64,000 bases of DNA from contig WTXI01000204.1 in the NCBI GenBank assembly GCA_022376515.1, forward strand, positions 1 through 64,000, written 5' to 3'. Positions 21,598 through 32,208 of this stretch are shown here, in pieces (position 1 is the first letter of the stretch; every line of letters starts with the position of its first letter). The notes under the pieces are model-generated. The model was not told the DNA's origin, ran no database searches, and was given only the letters and a program-made list of their open reading frames with translations. Made by a program: the position numbers and the translations under genes. The DNA comes from Lactifluus volemus (taxonomy: Eukaryota > Basidiomycota > Agaricomycetes > Russulales > Russulaceae).

Positions 21598-21996
21598 TGA
21601 AAAGGTTTAAGACTCAGCGCGAGAAGATAAAACGCTGCTATTTCGTAGCTAACCTGAAAAGGTTTAAGACTAGAATACATTATAAGTGCTCTAGGCTACG
21701 AAGTGAAAAGTGAGAGAAAACTTACCTCAGCGCGAGAAGATAAAACGCTGAGGTTTGCTGCCGCTCTTGCGACAGGCTTAAATACACAGTATCGGCTATG
21801 GAGCCATGTGAAAATAATACGTGCCCAGGTGCTCCCAAGTGGAGTAGAATCTACCAGAAAAGAGTGAAGAGGGATAGAGGTAGACCAAGTAAGGTATGAA
21901 AGGGCAGAAAAAGGCTATAGTAGAAACGATCAGCTACGATGCGTCGATGGTCCGTGCGCAGCCACTTTAGGGCTGGTCAATGTCCATACTTCAACA
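21598..21996 (-). mobile_element. 3' LTR of the intact Copia, 399 bases
   Basis: In element orientation it starts TGTTGAAGTATGGACATTG and ends AACCTTTTCA. It contains an internal repeated block, CTGAAAAGGTTTAAGACT, at the tip and again about 58 bases inward. The polypurine tract GAGGGGGTG abuts it at 21997-22005. Confidence 0.92.
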
Positions 21997-22011
21997 CACC
22001 CCCTCAGACCT
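21997..22011 (-). promoter_or_regulatory. Polypurine tract of the intact Copia, overlapping the pol stop
   Basis: The minus strand reads AGGTCTGAGGGGGTG directly upstream of the LTR. Its TGA is the polyprotein stop codon (22004-22006), so coding and plus-strand priming signals overlap. Confidence 0.7.
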
Positions 22012-25000
22012 GAAAGTGCAAGCCTAGCTCGCGCGTGAGCCGCCCATGCTTCTCGCGGACCAGTCCCTTTGTGAATACATCGGCGATCTGGTCGTCGGTG
22101 GGGACGTAGGTGAGGTCAATGTCGCCGGCGGCGACCCTCTCGCGTAAGAAGTGGTGGCGAAGATCGATATGCTTCGTGCGGTCGTGGAATTCGGGGTTTC
22201 GAGCGATGGCGATCGCGGACTGGTTGTCCATGTGCAGAATGGTGGGGAGCGTTACGTCGAGGTTGAGCTCTCGAAGGAGGCGTCGGAGCCAAACGGCTTC
22301 TTTCGCGGCGTATGCGGCTGCAACGTACTCGGCTTCTGTGCTAGACAAGGCGACAGACGTTTGCTTCTTAGATCCCCAGCTGATTGCACCCCCTCCGAGC
22401 ATAAAGGCAAAACCGGAGGTTGATTTCCGATCATTGATGTCGCTAGCCCAGTCGGCATCCACGAAGCCACGTAGAACAGTTCCTTCGGGGGTGCCGCGTC
22501 GAAAGATGAGGCGCAAAGACGTAGAGCCGCGAAGGTATTTGAAGACGCGCTCAAGAGAGTGGAGATGAGGTGGACCAGGCGTTGCGTTGTGCCGTCCGAG
22601 AGCCGACACGGCGTAGGAGAGGTCAGGGCGTGTGCCAACCATCAAGTACATGAGTGCTCCTACGGCGCTTTGATAAAGTTTTGCATCAGACTCCGGTTGT
22701 GACAGTTTACGGAGATGCTCATTGGCGATGGCAGGGGTGGAGACGGGACGAATGGAGGATTTTCCAAAGCGTTCGAGGACCTCATTCGAGTACTTCTCTT
22801 GCGAGAGCGAGATCCACCCGGCGTCACGATCGCGAGTGACATGCATACCGAGGATCCAGGCAAGATCGCCCAAATCGGTCATCTCATAGTACTGGCAGAG
22901 CAGGGCTTTGTCCCTTTGAATCTCCTGAAGGCTGCTAGAGGCCATAGTGATGTCGTCGACATAGAGCGCGATGATAGAGGTGTGTGGGTCAGCAAAACGG
23001 GTGAAGACGGCGTGATCGGACTGGGTATTCTGATAACCCATGGAGGTGAGACGCGCTTTGATGTTCTCATACCAAACACGTCCGCCCTGCTTCGTTCCAT
23101 AGACAGCTTTGATTAGTCGTAATACCATGCCGTCAGGTATATCGAAGCCTGGAGGAGGGTTCATAAAAATCTCCTCCTTGAGCGTACCGTTCAAATATGC
23201 TGACTTGACGTCCATCTGCTGTAACTCAAAGTCCTTTTCCGCAGCGATCGCAAGGATGGCGCGGAGTGAGGCGAGTTTCGCGACGGGTGCGAAGGTTTCG
23301 TCGAAATCGATGCCCTCGATCTGTGTGAAGCCTTGGGCGACGACTCGAGCTTTGTATTTTTGTATGCTGCCATCGGGTCCGCGTTTGACGCGGAATACCC
23401 AACGGCTGCCGACTACCTTGCGGCCACGAGGGCGCGGTACAACTTCGTAAACGCCCATTTGTTCGAAGGCGATTCGTTCCGTCTCGCACGCGAGCCTCCA
23501 TTCGGCAGCGTCTGGTCGAGCCATCGCCTCATCGAAAGTGCGTGGATCACTCCCGATTTCAGACTCGGCGACACTAGCGCGCACAGGAGTGCGGTTATAT
23601 GAGGTTACATCGTAGCGAGGGTCGTCGTCGCGGATCGGTGCACGAATTGTGCGCGTTGGGCGAGTGACAGAGGGAGGTACGGGAGGAGGAATCGCGGGTG
23701 GCGCGGCATCTCCATCGACCGTGGCGTCTCCATTGTCGTGTTCGTAGTCGATGTTGTCGTCGTCGTCGATTACGACTCGTTCGTGTTTTGGGCCCCCTTC
23801 GTCGAACACAACATCGCGAGAATGGTAAATTTTGTGAGAGGCGCGGTGAATCAGCTTGAAAGCTTTGTAATTTGTCGCGAGGCCGATGAACGTGCACTGC
23901 TTGGAATGCGAAGATAATTTTGAGCGATAACTTTCGGGAACGTGCATGTGGGCTTTGCATCCAAAAATTCGGAGTCGGGAGACGTCGGGCTTGTTGCCGC
24001 TCCAAGACTCTTCTGGAGTAACGTTCGGAAGCGCAGCGGAGGGGGAGCTATTGTGTAGGATGGCGGCATACTGGAGGGCGTCGTACCAGAAAGAAAAGGG
24101 GAGATCGGCGTCGTTGAGCATCGCCCGCACCTTGTCCAAGAGGGTGCGGTTCATGCGTTCGGCGACACCATTGTGTTGGGGTGTGTCAGCGGTCGTAATT
24201 TCCTGCTGAATACCTTTCTCCTCGAAATACTGAGTGGGTACGTTACCCGTGTATTCGCCTCCACCATCCGATCGTAGCACTTTAAGTAGCTTCCCCGTTT
24301 CTCTCTCGACTCGGGCCACAAAAATTTGCAGATGCTTAAGTAGGTCAGACTTTAGGCGAAGTCCCGCGACGTATACCTTTCGCGACTTGTCGTCTGTGAA
24401 GGTCGCAAAATATTCGTATCCCTCTCGGGATTGAGTGGGCAATTTGCCGCAGATGTCGGAAAAAACACGACCGAGGACTTCAGTGGCCCGTGTGTTGGTC
24501 GATTTCGCGATATCGACGCGGCTCTGTTTTCCGGCTAGGCAAGGCTCGCAAATCGTGGTGACGTCTGTGGTCCCCTCGATCGTCACCCCGTTGACAAGTC
24601 CCTTCTCGGCCATCCGCACGACAGTCTCGGCGTTGACGTGACCGAGACGACGATGCCAGGTTGCAAGGTCAGCGGAGGAGCCAGCGCCTTCGGTGAGGAA
24701 AGCAATTTCACCAGGTGCAGGCAGCTCCTCATTCTCTCGCGGGAAAGTCGGAACGCTCGCAACGTGTACCTTCTCCGAAGTGACAGTTCGGATGTCCATG
24801 ATGTAGAGGTTTGAGGACATGTAGCCTTGACAGGTAACAGTTCCCGTCTTGTCACGAAGGGAGCACGAGGCGCCGCTAAAGAGCAAGCTGGCGCCGTGTT
24901 GAGCAAGGTACGAGACGGAGAGGAGGTTGCCGTGAAGGTCAGGGACGAACAGCACTTCTTGGAATATCGCAGTTTTCCACTTGTTATCGGCGCGCATGCG

Positions 25001-26566
25001 AACGCGGATTCGACCGATACCAGTGGCCAAGATAGAGCGGGTGTCGCCAAGTGTGACTTTGATGGGAGTAGAGAGGGGGGCAAAGTGCGTAAACCACGAG
25101 CGGTTGCACGACATGGTGCGGGATGCGCCTGAGTCAAGTATCCAGGACTGGAGAAGCGGACGGGACTGGGGAGGATGAGCACTGTAAAGGTAGATTTCCT
25201 CGTCAGGAAGCGATGCTATAGCGACTTTCGCGGAAGCGGGGGCAGAAGGGGAGGTAGGCGTTGACGTGGACGTAGTCGCTGGCGTGGCCGTAGCTGTTTT
25301 CGCGTCCTTCTCCTTCTGCGCCTTGAGCTTCCGGCACTCACTGACATCGTGACCATTGATGTTGCAGTGGGTACAACGCTTCTTCTGCTGGTCCTTCCGC
25401 TTGTTCTGCTCTCCCTTCTTTTTGTCCTTGTCCGAACTCTTTTTGTCAGCTTTCTTTTTGCCGTCTTTACCCTTTTTGGCAGCCTTGGCGTAAAACGCGG
25501 CTGCCCCCTCGCCCGATTCGCGGATGCGCGAGTCCTCGTCGGTGAGGATGCGGAGTTTGATGTTCTCAGGAGTTTGTTCAGCTGGACTAAGGTTATTGAG
25601 AACGACTTTGAGCATCCGATGCGGTGCAGGGAGGGCGTTGGTAATGGCAAGCGCAATTTGCTGGTTGGTGAAAGGTGAGCCAGCTTCGGCCAGGCGGTGC
25701 GAAGCATCGATCATGGCGTTGATTTGTGGCTCGAGGGGTTCGGCGTCGTTGAGGGGTGTGCTGAAGAGGCGAGTCATCAGGTGAGAAAGTTTGTGACTTC
25801 CTCGGCCCTCGAAACGAGCGGCAAGACAGTCTAGGCAATCCTTGGCTGTCTGCGCGTGGAAAATAAGGTGAGCCGGTTCCCCGGTGAGCGACAACGCGAT
25901 GAGGGAGAACGCCTGTTGGTCCTTTTCATCCCAGGCAGCGGCTTCAGCTGGGAAGGTTAAGGGATGCGGACGCGGATCGATAAGGACGGTTAGGAGTTTG
26001 TAGCTCCTCAAGACTACACGCATGTGGAATTGCCATACTGAGAAGTTACTGCCATCTTGCTCGAGCGGAGGGATGTCATAACGTTGGGATATGACTGTTG
26101 GCCCAGGCATCGCAGGAGGCAAGTGGAGTGGCGGAGCGAGAGGGGGCACATGGTGAGCTGGAGGCACCAAAGGAGGCGGGTGAGCAGGCGGGACCATAGG
26201 TTGTGGGTGCGCCCACGGAATCGCGGCTTGACGGTGCACCGGTGGGATCGGGGGGATCGCAGCGTGATGGTGCATAGGCGGGATTGCGTAGTGCTGAAAA
26301 GGCGAAGGTGTACTGACTGGAGTACTAGCCGCCGAGGTCAAGGCAGAGGCGCGACCGAAACCTTGGGAGGAGCCGTGGACGGAACCTTGGACAGAACCGT
26401 GGGCTGACCCAGGAACGGAAGTGTGAGCGGGGCCGTAAACGGAACCTTGAGCGGAACCGTGAAAAGAAACAGCAGGTCCGGCGACAACGTCGTCGTCGGT
26501 TGGGTTGAAGAGTTGCGGCGGTGCAACGGTATGCGCAGCGGCTTGCGCTGCAGCGGCTTGGCTCAT
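22004..26566 (-). CDS. Copia Gag-Pol polyprotein, 1520 residues, intact
   Basis: All retrotransposition enzymes are present in Copia order. A Pro/Ser/His-rich N-terminus (to about 165) leads into a UBN2-type Gag (YDIPPLEQDGSNFSVWQFHM). A CTHCNINGHDVSEC knuckle follows near residue 398, then aspartic protease WILDSGAS near 478. The integrase zinc module is HRRLGH near 637 and CEPC near 675, with integrase core Asp, Asp and Glu near 702, 766 and 803 (HNGVAERMNR). RT runs from WVFRVKRGPDGSIQKYKARV to ALYVDDITMA (YVDD 1202-1205). RNase H has DADWAS near 1369, SSTEAEY and MDNQSA, ending GLHFQV. No catalytic residue is missing. The start is the first Met after the primer site. It is expressed from the right-hand LTR; no separate frameshift is needed. 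Confidence 0.97.
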   Translation of the reverse strand: MSQAAAAQAAAHTVAPPQLFNPTDDDVVAGPAVSFHGSAQGSVYGPAHTSVPGSAHGSVQGSVHGSSQGFGRASALTSAASTPVSTPSPFQHYAIPPMHHHAAIPPIPPVHRQAAIPWAHPQPMVPPAHPPPLVPPAHHVPPLAPPLHLPPAMPGPTVISQRYDIPPLEQDGSNFSVWQFHMRVVLRSYKLLTVLIDPRPHPLTFPAEAAAWDEKDQQAFSLIALSLTGEPAHLIFHAQTAKDCLDCLAARFEGRGSHKLSHLMTRLFSTPLNDAEPLEPQINAMIDASHRLAEAGSPFTNQQIALAITNALPAPHRMLKVVLNNLSPAEQTPENIKLRILTDEDSRIRESGEGAAAFYAKAAKKGKDGKKKADKKSSDKDKKKGEQNKRKDQQKKRCTHCNINGHDVSECRKLKAQKEKDAKTATATPATTSTSTPTSPSAPASAKVAIASLPDEEIYLYSAHPPQSRPLLQSWILDSGASRTMSCNRSWFTHFAPLSTPIKVTLGDTRSILATGIGRIRVRMRADNKWKTAIFQEVLFVPDLHGNLLSVSYLAQHGASLLFSGASCSLRDKTGTVTCQGYMSSNLYIMDIRTVTSEKVHVASVPTFPRENEELPAPGEIAFLTEGAGSSADLATWHRRLGHVNAETVVRMAEKGLVNGVTIEGTTDVTTICEPCLAGKQSRVDIAKSTNTRATEVLGRVFSDICGKLPTQSREGYEYFATFTDDKSRKVYVAGLRLKSDLLKHLQIFVARVERETGKLLKVLRSDGGGEYTGNVPTQYFEEKGIQQEITTADTPQHNGVAERMNRTLLDKVRAMLNDADLPFSFWYDALQYAAILHNSSPSAALPNVTPEESWSGNKPDVSRLRIFGCKAHMHVPESYRSKLSSHSKQCTFIGLATNYKAFKLIHRASHKIYHSRDVVFDEGGPKHERVVIDDDDNIDYEHDNGDATVDGDAAPPAIPPPVPPSVTRPTRTIRAPIRDDDPRYDVTSYNRTPVRASVAESEIGSDPRTFDEAMARPDAAEWRLACETERIAFEQMGVYEVVPRPRGRKVVGSRWVFRVKRGPDGSIQKYKARVVAQGFTQIEGIDFDETFAPVAKLASLRAILAIAAEKDFELQQMDVKSAYLNGTLKEEIFMNPPPGFDIPDGMVLRLIKAVYGTKQGGRVWYENIKARLTSMGYQNTQSDHAVFTRFADPHTSIIALYVDDITMASSSLQEIQRDKALLCQYYEMTDLGDLAWILGMHVTRDRDAGWISLSQEKYSNEVLERFGKSSIRPVSTPAIANEHLRKLSQPESDAKLYQSAVGALMYLMVGTRPDLSYAVSALGRHNATPGPPHLHSLERVFKYLRGSTSLRLIFRRGTPEGTVLRGFVDADWASDINDRKSTSGFAFMLGGGAISWGSKKQTSVALSSTEAEYVAAAYAAKEAVWLRRLLRELNLDVTLPTILHMDNQSAIAIARNPEFHDRTKHIDLRHHFLRERVAAGDIDLTYVPTDDQIADVFTKGLVREKHGRLTRELGLHFQV

Positions 26567-26604
26567 ACTTCGTGTGATCGGCGACAGCGTGGGTAGGCTC
26601 AGGC

Positions 26605-26625
26605 AGAGACTCAGGTCTCATAATC
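26605..26625 (-). promoter_or_regulatory. Primer-binding site of the intact Copia (half-tRNA-Met type)
   Basis: On the plus strand the bases ACTCAGGTCTCATAATC run right up to the LTR tip. They resemble the 5' half of a tRNA-Met anticodon arm with CAT in the loop, so the minus strand would anneal to a cleaved tRNA-Met whose 3' end lies in the anticodon loop. This is known for copia. It is not a tRNA gene. Confidence 0.55.
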
Positions 26626-27256
26626 TGAAAAGGTTTAAGACTCAGCGCGAGAAGATAAAACGCTGCTATTTCGTAGCTAACCTGAAAAGGTTTAAGACTA
26701 GAATACATTATAAGTGCTCTAGGCTACGAAGTGAAAAGTGAGAGAAAACTTACCTCAGCGCGAGAAGATAAAACGCTGAGGTTTGCTGCCGCTCTTGCGA
26801 CAGGCTTAAATACACAGTATCGGCTATGGAGCCATGTGAAAATAATACGTGCCCAGGTGCTCCCAAGTGGAGTAGAATCTATCTGAAAAGGTTTAAGACT
26901 CAGCGCGAGAAGATAAAACGCTGCTATTTCGTAGCTAACCTGAAAAGGTTTAAGACTAGAATACATTATAAGTGCTCTAGGCTACGAAGTGAAAAGTGAG
27001 AGAAAACTTACCTCAGCGCGAGAAGATAAAACGCTGAGGTTTGCTGCCGCTCTTGCGACAGGCTTAAATACACAGTATCGGCTATGGAGCCATGTGAAAA
27101 CAATACGTGCCCAGGTGCTCGGAGTGAGGAGGGATAGAGGTAGACCAAGTAAGGTATGAAAGGGCAGAAAAAGGCTATAGTAGAAACGATCAGCTACGAT
27201 GCGTCGATGGTCCGTGCGCAGCCACTTTAGGGCTGGTCAATGTCCATACTTCAACA
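26626..27256 (-). mobile_element. 5' LTR of the intact Copia, 631 bases, with internal partial duplication
   Basis: Bases 26884-27256 form a near-complete LTR ending TTCAACA at the TSD. Bases 26626-26881 repeat its first part (tip to GGAGTAGAATCTA). The 3' LTR has a single copy and keeps a segment near 21840-21865 (ACCAGAAAAGAGTGAAG) that the outer copy here lacks. Confidence 0.85.
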
Positions 27257-27261
27257 GAAGA

Positions 27262-29222
27262 TGGGGTCCCCATCTCCAGGTCAATGCTATGTGAGATGAA
27301 CTCGTTAAAGCGGAGGCAGACAGACCTGTCTGAGAGGAAGGAGAAGATCCACCCATGGATCTCTGGGGGGAAGCCCAGGGCACAAATGAGGGAGGTTAGA
27401 TGGGCGTGGTTGACATTGTTAAAGAACCCTTAGATGTCAAAGAGTAGTGTGCTGCAGACACTGCCGAATGAGTAGGCAGTTTCAATGTTGTTAGTAAGAC
27501 ATAGGCCAGCATCTATGGTGGACGAGAAAGGGCAGGCACCAAATTAGGTGATGGGGATAAGGTTGAGAGACATGATGTCATGGATGATCTGCTTGGCCAC
27601 CACCTTCTCCAGAAGCTTACCAAGGCATTTGAGGAGGGCAATGAGGCAGTACACTTTCAGGAGGCTGTAGTCATCTTTGTTTGGCTTTGGGACCACTGCA
27701 ATGGTGGCTTTCCTCCAGCTAGAGGGGTGGTAGCCCAAGCAGAGGCAGGCGTTGAAGAGGGCCTGGAAATGGTCTGCATCAGTGGAAAAGGCCCATTTGA
27801 CAAGTTTATAACCATGGCCTGAGGGTCCCAGCACCGACTTGTTGCTGGTCGGGTGTAGGGCATCTGAGATCTCTGCAGCAGTGACTGGGTGGAACGGGCG
27901 GGGTGAGACTACTGGGGAATTATCTGGAAAAGTAGCAGAGATGGGTAGAGGTTGGTCTTTGAAGAAGTGGGAGTGAAGGGCTTCTGCCATGAGGGCAGGG
28001 TCATCTGAGAGGCCAGCTGTAGTTGTTAGGGCCAGGATGAGGTGCTGCTGGCGACCAAAGCATCATTTAGTGACAGTCCACAGATGCTCAGGGGTGGCAT
28101 CATGTAGGAACTCATTGGCCCAAGATTGTTTGATGGAGCAGACCTCCCTCCTAAGGGAGCTGAGAGCCAGTTTGCGGGTCTCTGGGTCTGTGGCATCCTG
28201 GACTTTCTCTGCGGCCCAGGCACATGGCTCATTCCACCAGGCTGCGCCTTTTGGTGAGAAGTGCTTTCTGAGTTCAAAGGTGGTGAGGCTGGCATGTTCG
28301 ATGTCGTGGGTGAGAAGGTCAGCTGCTTGGTCAATGTCTGCGTGGGACATGAGGGCTTCGGGTACATAGGAACTGTTTACCGTGAAGCTGCATAACCACA
28401 TGTCTTTGGCCTCATCCACGATAATGAATTGTGGAAGTGGTGGTGACCTTGTGAAAGTGGTGGTGGCCTCCCCATTGTTGTGTCTAGAAGACTGTGGAAA
28501 GTCAGCTCAAGTCCTGCATGATCAGAACCCACCAAGGAGGGGAAACTGATTTGGAAGTCCTGAAAGGTGTCCTCAAGAGTGGCAGCAATGTTAGCCCACA
28601 GGAGGTCAATCGTGGTGTCTCACTGGTTTCCCTTGCCATGTTGGGTCAGGGAGCCTGGGGGGTTAAGCAGGGCCAGGGTCTGGCTAAAAGCCCATTTCTC
28701 CAGGTCATCTGCCCATGGTGAAGGAAGAATTCCTGGTGGGGACCAGACAGGAGTGGGAGTGGGTGTTAAGGTCTCCTCCAACCACTATGGAGAGGCTGGG
28801 GTCGATGTTGACATTGAGAATGTTCTGAAGGGAGGGGTGGTGTTTGACATTGTGATACACATTAATGACTCTGAAGGCAGCAGTGCCCAGATGGATGTCT
28901 AGAGTAAGTAAGTGGTGGTTGAAGGCAAGGTCAAAGTGATTGGTGATATTAAAGTGGGAGGAAGCAACGCAGCGGTAAGCCATCACTTTACACTTCTCCT
29001 TGAAGAGTAATTTAGGGTAAATACAGTCCCACATGGGGTTGGCAACCCCGCCCAAGACATTGACCTCTTCAGGGTCTGAGTCCGAGTACACAGTGCCGAT
29101 CTTATCATACCACAGCTCCTGAACTAGATTGATGTTAGCAGTTAAGTTGGTGTTTAAAAGAGTGTGCATTCTGGCATTCTGACACCACATATTGACAAAG
29201 AGAAGATGGATGTCTGCCATTA
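27262..29222 (-). pseudogene. LINE ORF2, N-terminal half: EEP endonuclease and RT fingers/palm
   Basis: Begins MADIHLLFVNMWCQNARMH at the mariner border and has the endonuclease motifs VQELWYDKIG (metal-binding Glu), VINVYHN and VVGGDLNTHSHS at about 28700-29180. After a linker with stops come RT motifs: FHPVTAAEISDALHPTSNKS, LGPSGHGYKLVKWAF, ATIAVVPKPNKDDYSLLKVY and TLLFDI followed by a stop and GFFNNVNH. It ends GTPSS at the Copia. Stops and frameshifts near 28495, 28060 and 27430 show it is dead. Confidence 0.85.
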
Positions 29223-29400
29223 TTGTATTTTGCATATGAGTTGTCACAACCAAAAAAATAAATAAATAAAATTTTTTTAAATTGAAACGTGAATATCTCC
29301 CCAAAATCTCAATGTATGAGGCTCGGAGGGGCACCAAAGTGATTGGAAGAATCAGTGGTATAGAGTTATGATGGACCAAGGAAGAAAAATGAGAGATAAA
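29223..29400 (+). repeat. Left TIR of the mariner element
   Basis: Pairs with 38709-38891 reversed: GAGTTGTCACAAC, GAATATCTCCCC, GAGGGGCACCAAAGTGAT, GGAAGAAYCAGTGGTATAGAG and YTATSATGGACY occur in the same order, with few substitutions and an A/T-run length difference. Confidence 0.9.
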
Positions 29401-29616
29401 AATTTTCAATTTCCAGAGTGGAGGTCAGAAATACTGACCTCTCTACTCCTTCATATTTGACAATGACAGCCAAAAAATATCATAATCAGATAAAGATAGT
29501 ATCTCTTTTCCAAAACTGAAGGTACTGATGGAGCCATGTGATATTGTGTGATCACCATAATGCAATTGACCACATGAGGCAATTGACGCTGAAATTTTCC
29601 TTTGTTCTTCACTCCT

Positions 29617-30785
29617 ATGACACGCGGCAGCAAAATTTCCTCTGATGTCCGGTACATTATCATTCGACTCTCTTTTGTCATGAATCCAGATGCCATTGCA
29701 ACCTATACTGGGATTTCAAAGCAGTCTGTATGCCGGATACTTGCCTATTTTAACCAATATGGCACTATTGAAGAAGAGAGAGAACCACAAAAGAAGGGCA
29801 CTCACCTACGTGATGTGGACTTGGAGGTAAGTAATCCCATCTTCTCCACTACAATCAGGTACTGATGATTATTTAGTTTCTCTTTGGTGCTGTCCGAAAT
29901 AACCCAGACATGTACCTTGATGAACTTCAGGAGATGCTATCTATTACATGTGGCAAGGACATTTCAAAATCAACTATCTGGCACATGCTCCGTCGTGGAG
30001 GGTTTACAATGAAGAAGGTACGTATAGTAGCTTGTGTCAGATGAAGGGAACATGACTAGTTTCCCTTGTAGATAACACGCATTGCAGCAGAACGCTCTGC
30101 TGAGAAGCGCCTAGACTATGTCACCTGCATAAGCAAATATCATGCCAGCCAGCTGGTTTTTGTTGATGAAAGCTCAGTTGATCGCAGGACAACATATCGT
30201 GGGCATGCATGGGCCATTCAGGGGTTACCAGCACAACGAAAGGCTTTTTTTGTACGTGGAAGGCAGTGAGTGACACACTACATACGGCACTCTACTACTT
30301 ATCTTTTCTCAGATTTTCAGTACTCCCAGCCATCTCGCTGGATGGATTCCTACACTGTGAAATAGTAGAAGGATCCTTTCGCTCCAAAACATTTGCATTA
30401 TTCATCCAGAACCTTCTTGACCATATGCAACCCTTCCCTGGACCAAACTCGGTTATTGTCATGGACAACTGCTGCATTCACAAGACCCCTTTTATTCAAG
30501 AACTCATTCAGGCTTGGTGTGTGTATAGCTATGCCTCATATTCATACTAACAGCCAAGCCAAGGGTATGTGGTGCGAATTCTTGCCACCATATTCTCCAG
30601 ATTACAACCCAATTGAGCTTGCTTTCTCGTGCATGAAGTATAAACTTCGTCATCAAGGGGACTATGCTCGCCTTGCAATGACAACCATGTCATTTGCTGA
30701 TATATACTATTGTTTTCTTGGAACTCTGTACACTATCACACTCCCAGACATTCATGGTTGGTACCGGCATTGTGGTTATGGCTAG
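29617..30785 (+). CDS. Tc1/mariner DDE transposase, intron-split
   Basis: Cuts and pastes the element at TA. The chosen start (29617) gives MTRGSKISSDVRYIIIRLSF, then the helix-turn-helix NPDAIATYTGISKQSVCRIL. Introns with GT-AG ends follow at 29826-29878, about 30018-30071 and 30269-30312, plus one near 30520-30565 whose borders I cannot fix. Downstream exons read DELQEMLSITCGKDISKSTI, RIAAERSAEKRLDY, LVFVDESSVDRRTTYRGHAW (first Asp), SVLPAISLDGFLHCEIVEGS, NSVIVMDNCCIHK (second Asp) and EFLPPYSPDYNPIELAFSCM (third acid). I saw no stop in the exons, so it may be intact. Catalytic layout matches the DDE_3 type transposases of fungal Tc1 relatives. Confidence 0.85.
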
Positions 30786-32208
30786 TAGGTTGTGGATGTA
30801 CTGATAGAAGTTGCTTTTTCAAATGAGAACCAAATGCTATTTGTCAACCAAAGTGCAGAGGCAGTGGCTGAGGCTAATGTTTCCCACTGTAAGGTCAGCG
30901 GTGTCAGCCATGTGGCTGACCTTGAAACCTCAATTCATACGCATTGTAGGGTCAGCTTAGCGGCTGGCCCCAAAACCTCGTTTTGTGCAACTTAGTACGC
31001 ACAAGTTCTGCTTCCTCCTTGTCTCAATCTGTGCTGCTGCTTGCCAAATTCTCTGAACTGCTTAGATTTCGTTCTTGAATTGGGCCACCATCGCCCTCAG
31101 CCATGATGCAACTATGCCTCGGCCATACCCCCGTCCTCTGTGGCCTCGCGTTGCATGATGTTCCTCTGCCTTTCTCTTTGTTTTCTTTCATGTCTTGTGT
31201 GTCTCTGTTCCCCATTTCGTGCTAGTTTGCCTTGTGTTCCATTGTCCGCTTGATTTGGTATTTTCTCTCTCATTGTGTTTAGTTTTCGTGCCTTTGTCTT
31301 GGGTTGCGTGCTGTGCCTTGCGCCGCACCCATGCATTAGTCTGATGGGCTATCAGCCTCTCGATGAGACTGCGAGCATCCCCTGAAGCCTTCTGAAGGTG
31401 CACGCAACTTTGAAGGTTGTAAATTTTAACTTCTTTCCTTCATGACCTACTTCTACATCCCCCTTGTTTCCCCTACCTATAGACTCCCCCTTTTCTCTTC
31501 TTTTCATCTCCATCTCACTTCCAACATTTCATACTTACCTCCTTGACCATTCTCTTCGCCCCGCCCAGTTTGCGTTATTACTTACTTGTCCGTCTTCGAT
31601 GTGTTTTCCTTATTAGACTACAGGGCTCAAATGTACATAAATACAGCTCTCGAATGTACAAACGAGCCAGCGAAATCTCGCCACTCACCAGTTGTTCTTG
31701 AATCTTGTCTGCCTCAAGTTTTTCCTAGTCTTCCAGCCTCCTCTTCCTTCAAAATTTTGCTCTTATCTCGCTTAGATCACCTGTCTATGAGACTTCTTCA
31801 TGTTGTCTTCCTCTTGCCACCGCTCTCCCACTTCCTTCCCTTTTTGTCCCTTGATCCCACTTTTCATATTATTTGAACTCACTAGCAGGAAGAGTTTCCT
31901 GCTTTCAGCATTCTCATTTCTGTCACATGCTTCCTTGAGCTACCTCATAATTCACTTCGCGTTTTACTTAGACTTCTGTGCTCTACAAATTTCTGTGTTT
32001 AGATTACAGCCTCCTGATGTATAAATATGACTGCAGAATGTACTCAGGGAGCCAGCAAAACCATGCCTCTTGTGCCTACCTTGTGTCTATGGCACAGGAC
32101 AGAGGCCACAGCTGCTGACTAATAGTGACTAAGCATGTGTCAGTGCGTGAGAAAGGTACATGAGTAATCAACAGAACACATAACGCCATCCTTTCTTTCT
32201 TCATTTAC

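Larger units (their letters stand above)
21598..27256 (-). mobile_element. Young intact Ty1/Copia element, TSD gaaga, inside the LINE RT gene
   Basis: TSD gaaga lies at 21593-21597 and 27257-27261. Both ends have LTRs with TGAAAAGG...TTCAACA tips, and a single uninterrupted polyprotein sits between a primer site and a polypurine tract. The LINE RT frame rejoins when it is removed (GTPSS then LMLLIIYVFPLL). It is more GC-rich than the decayed elements around it and has no stops, so it is among the youngest insertions. Confidence 0.95.

Noticed and set aside
22110..25800. Several plus-strand open frames up to about 150 codons opposite the intact Copia
   Set aside because: Antisense shadows of the GC-rich polyprotein; no motifs of their own.
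26600..26640. tRNA-Met-like anticodon arm
   Set aside because: Only the anticodon arm is present, at the LTR border; it is a primer-binding site and not a tRNA gene.
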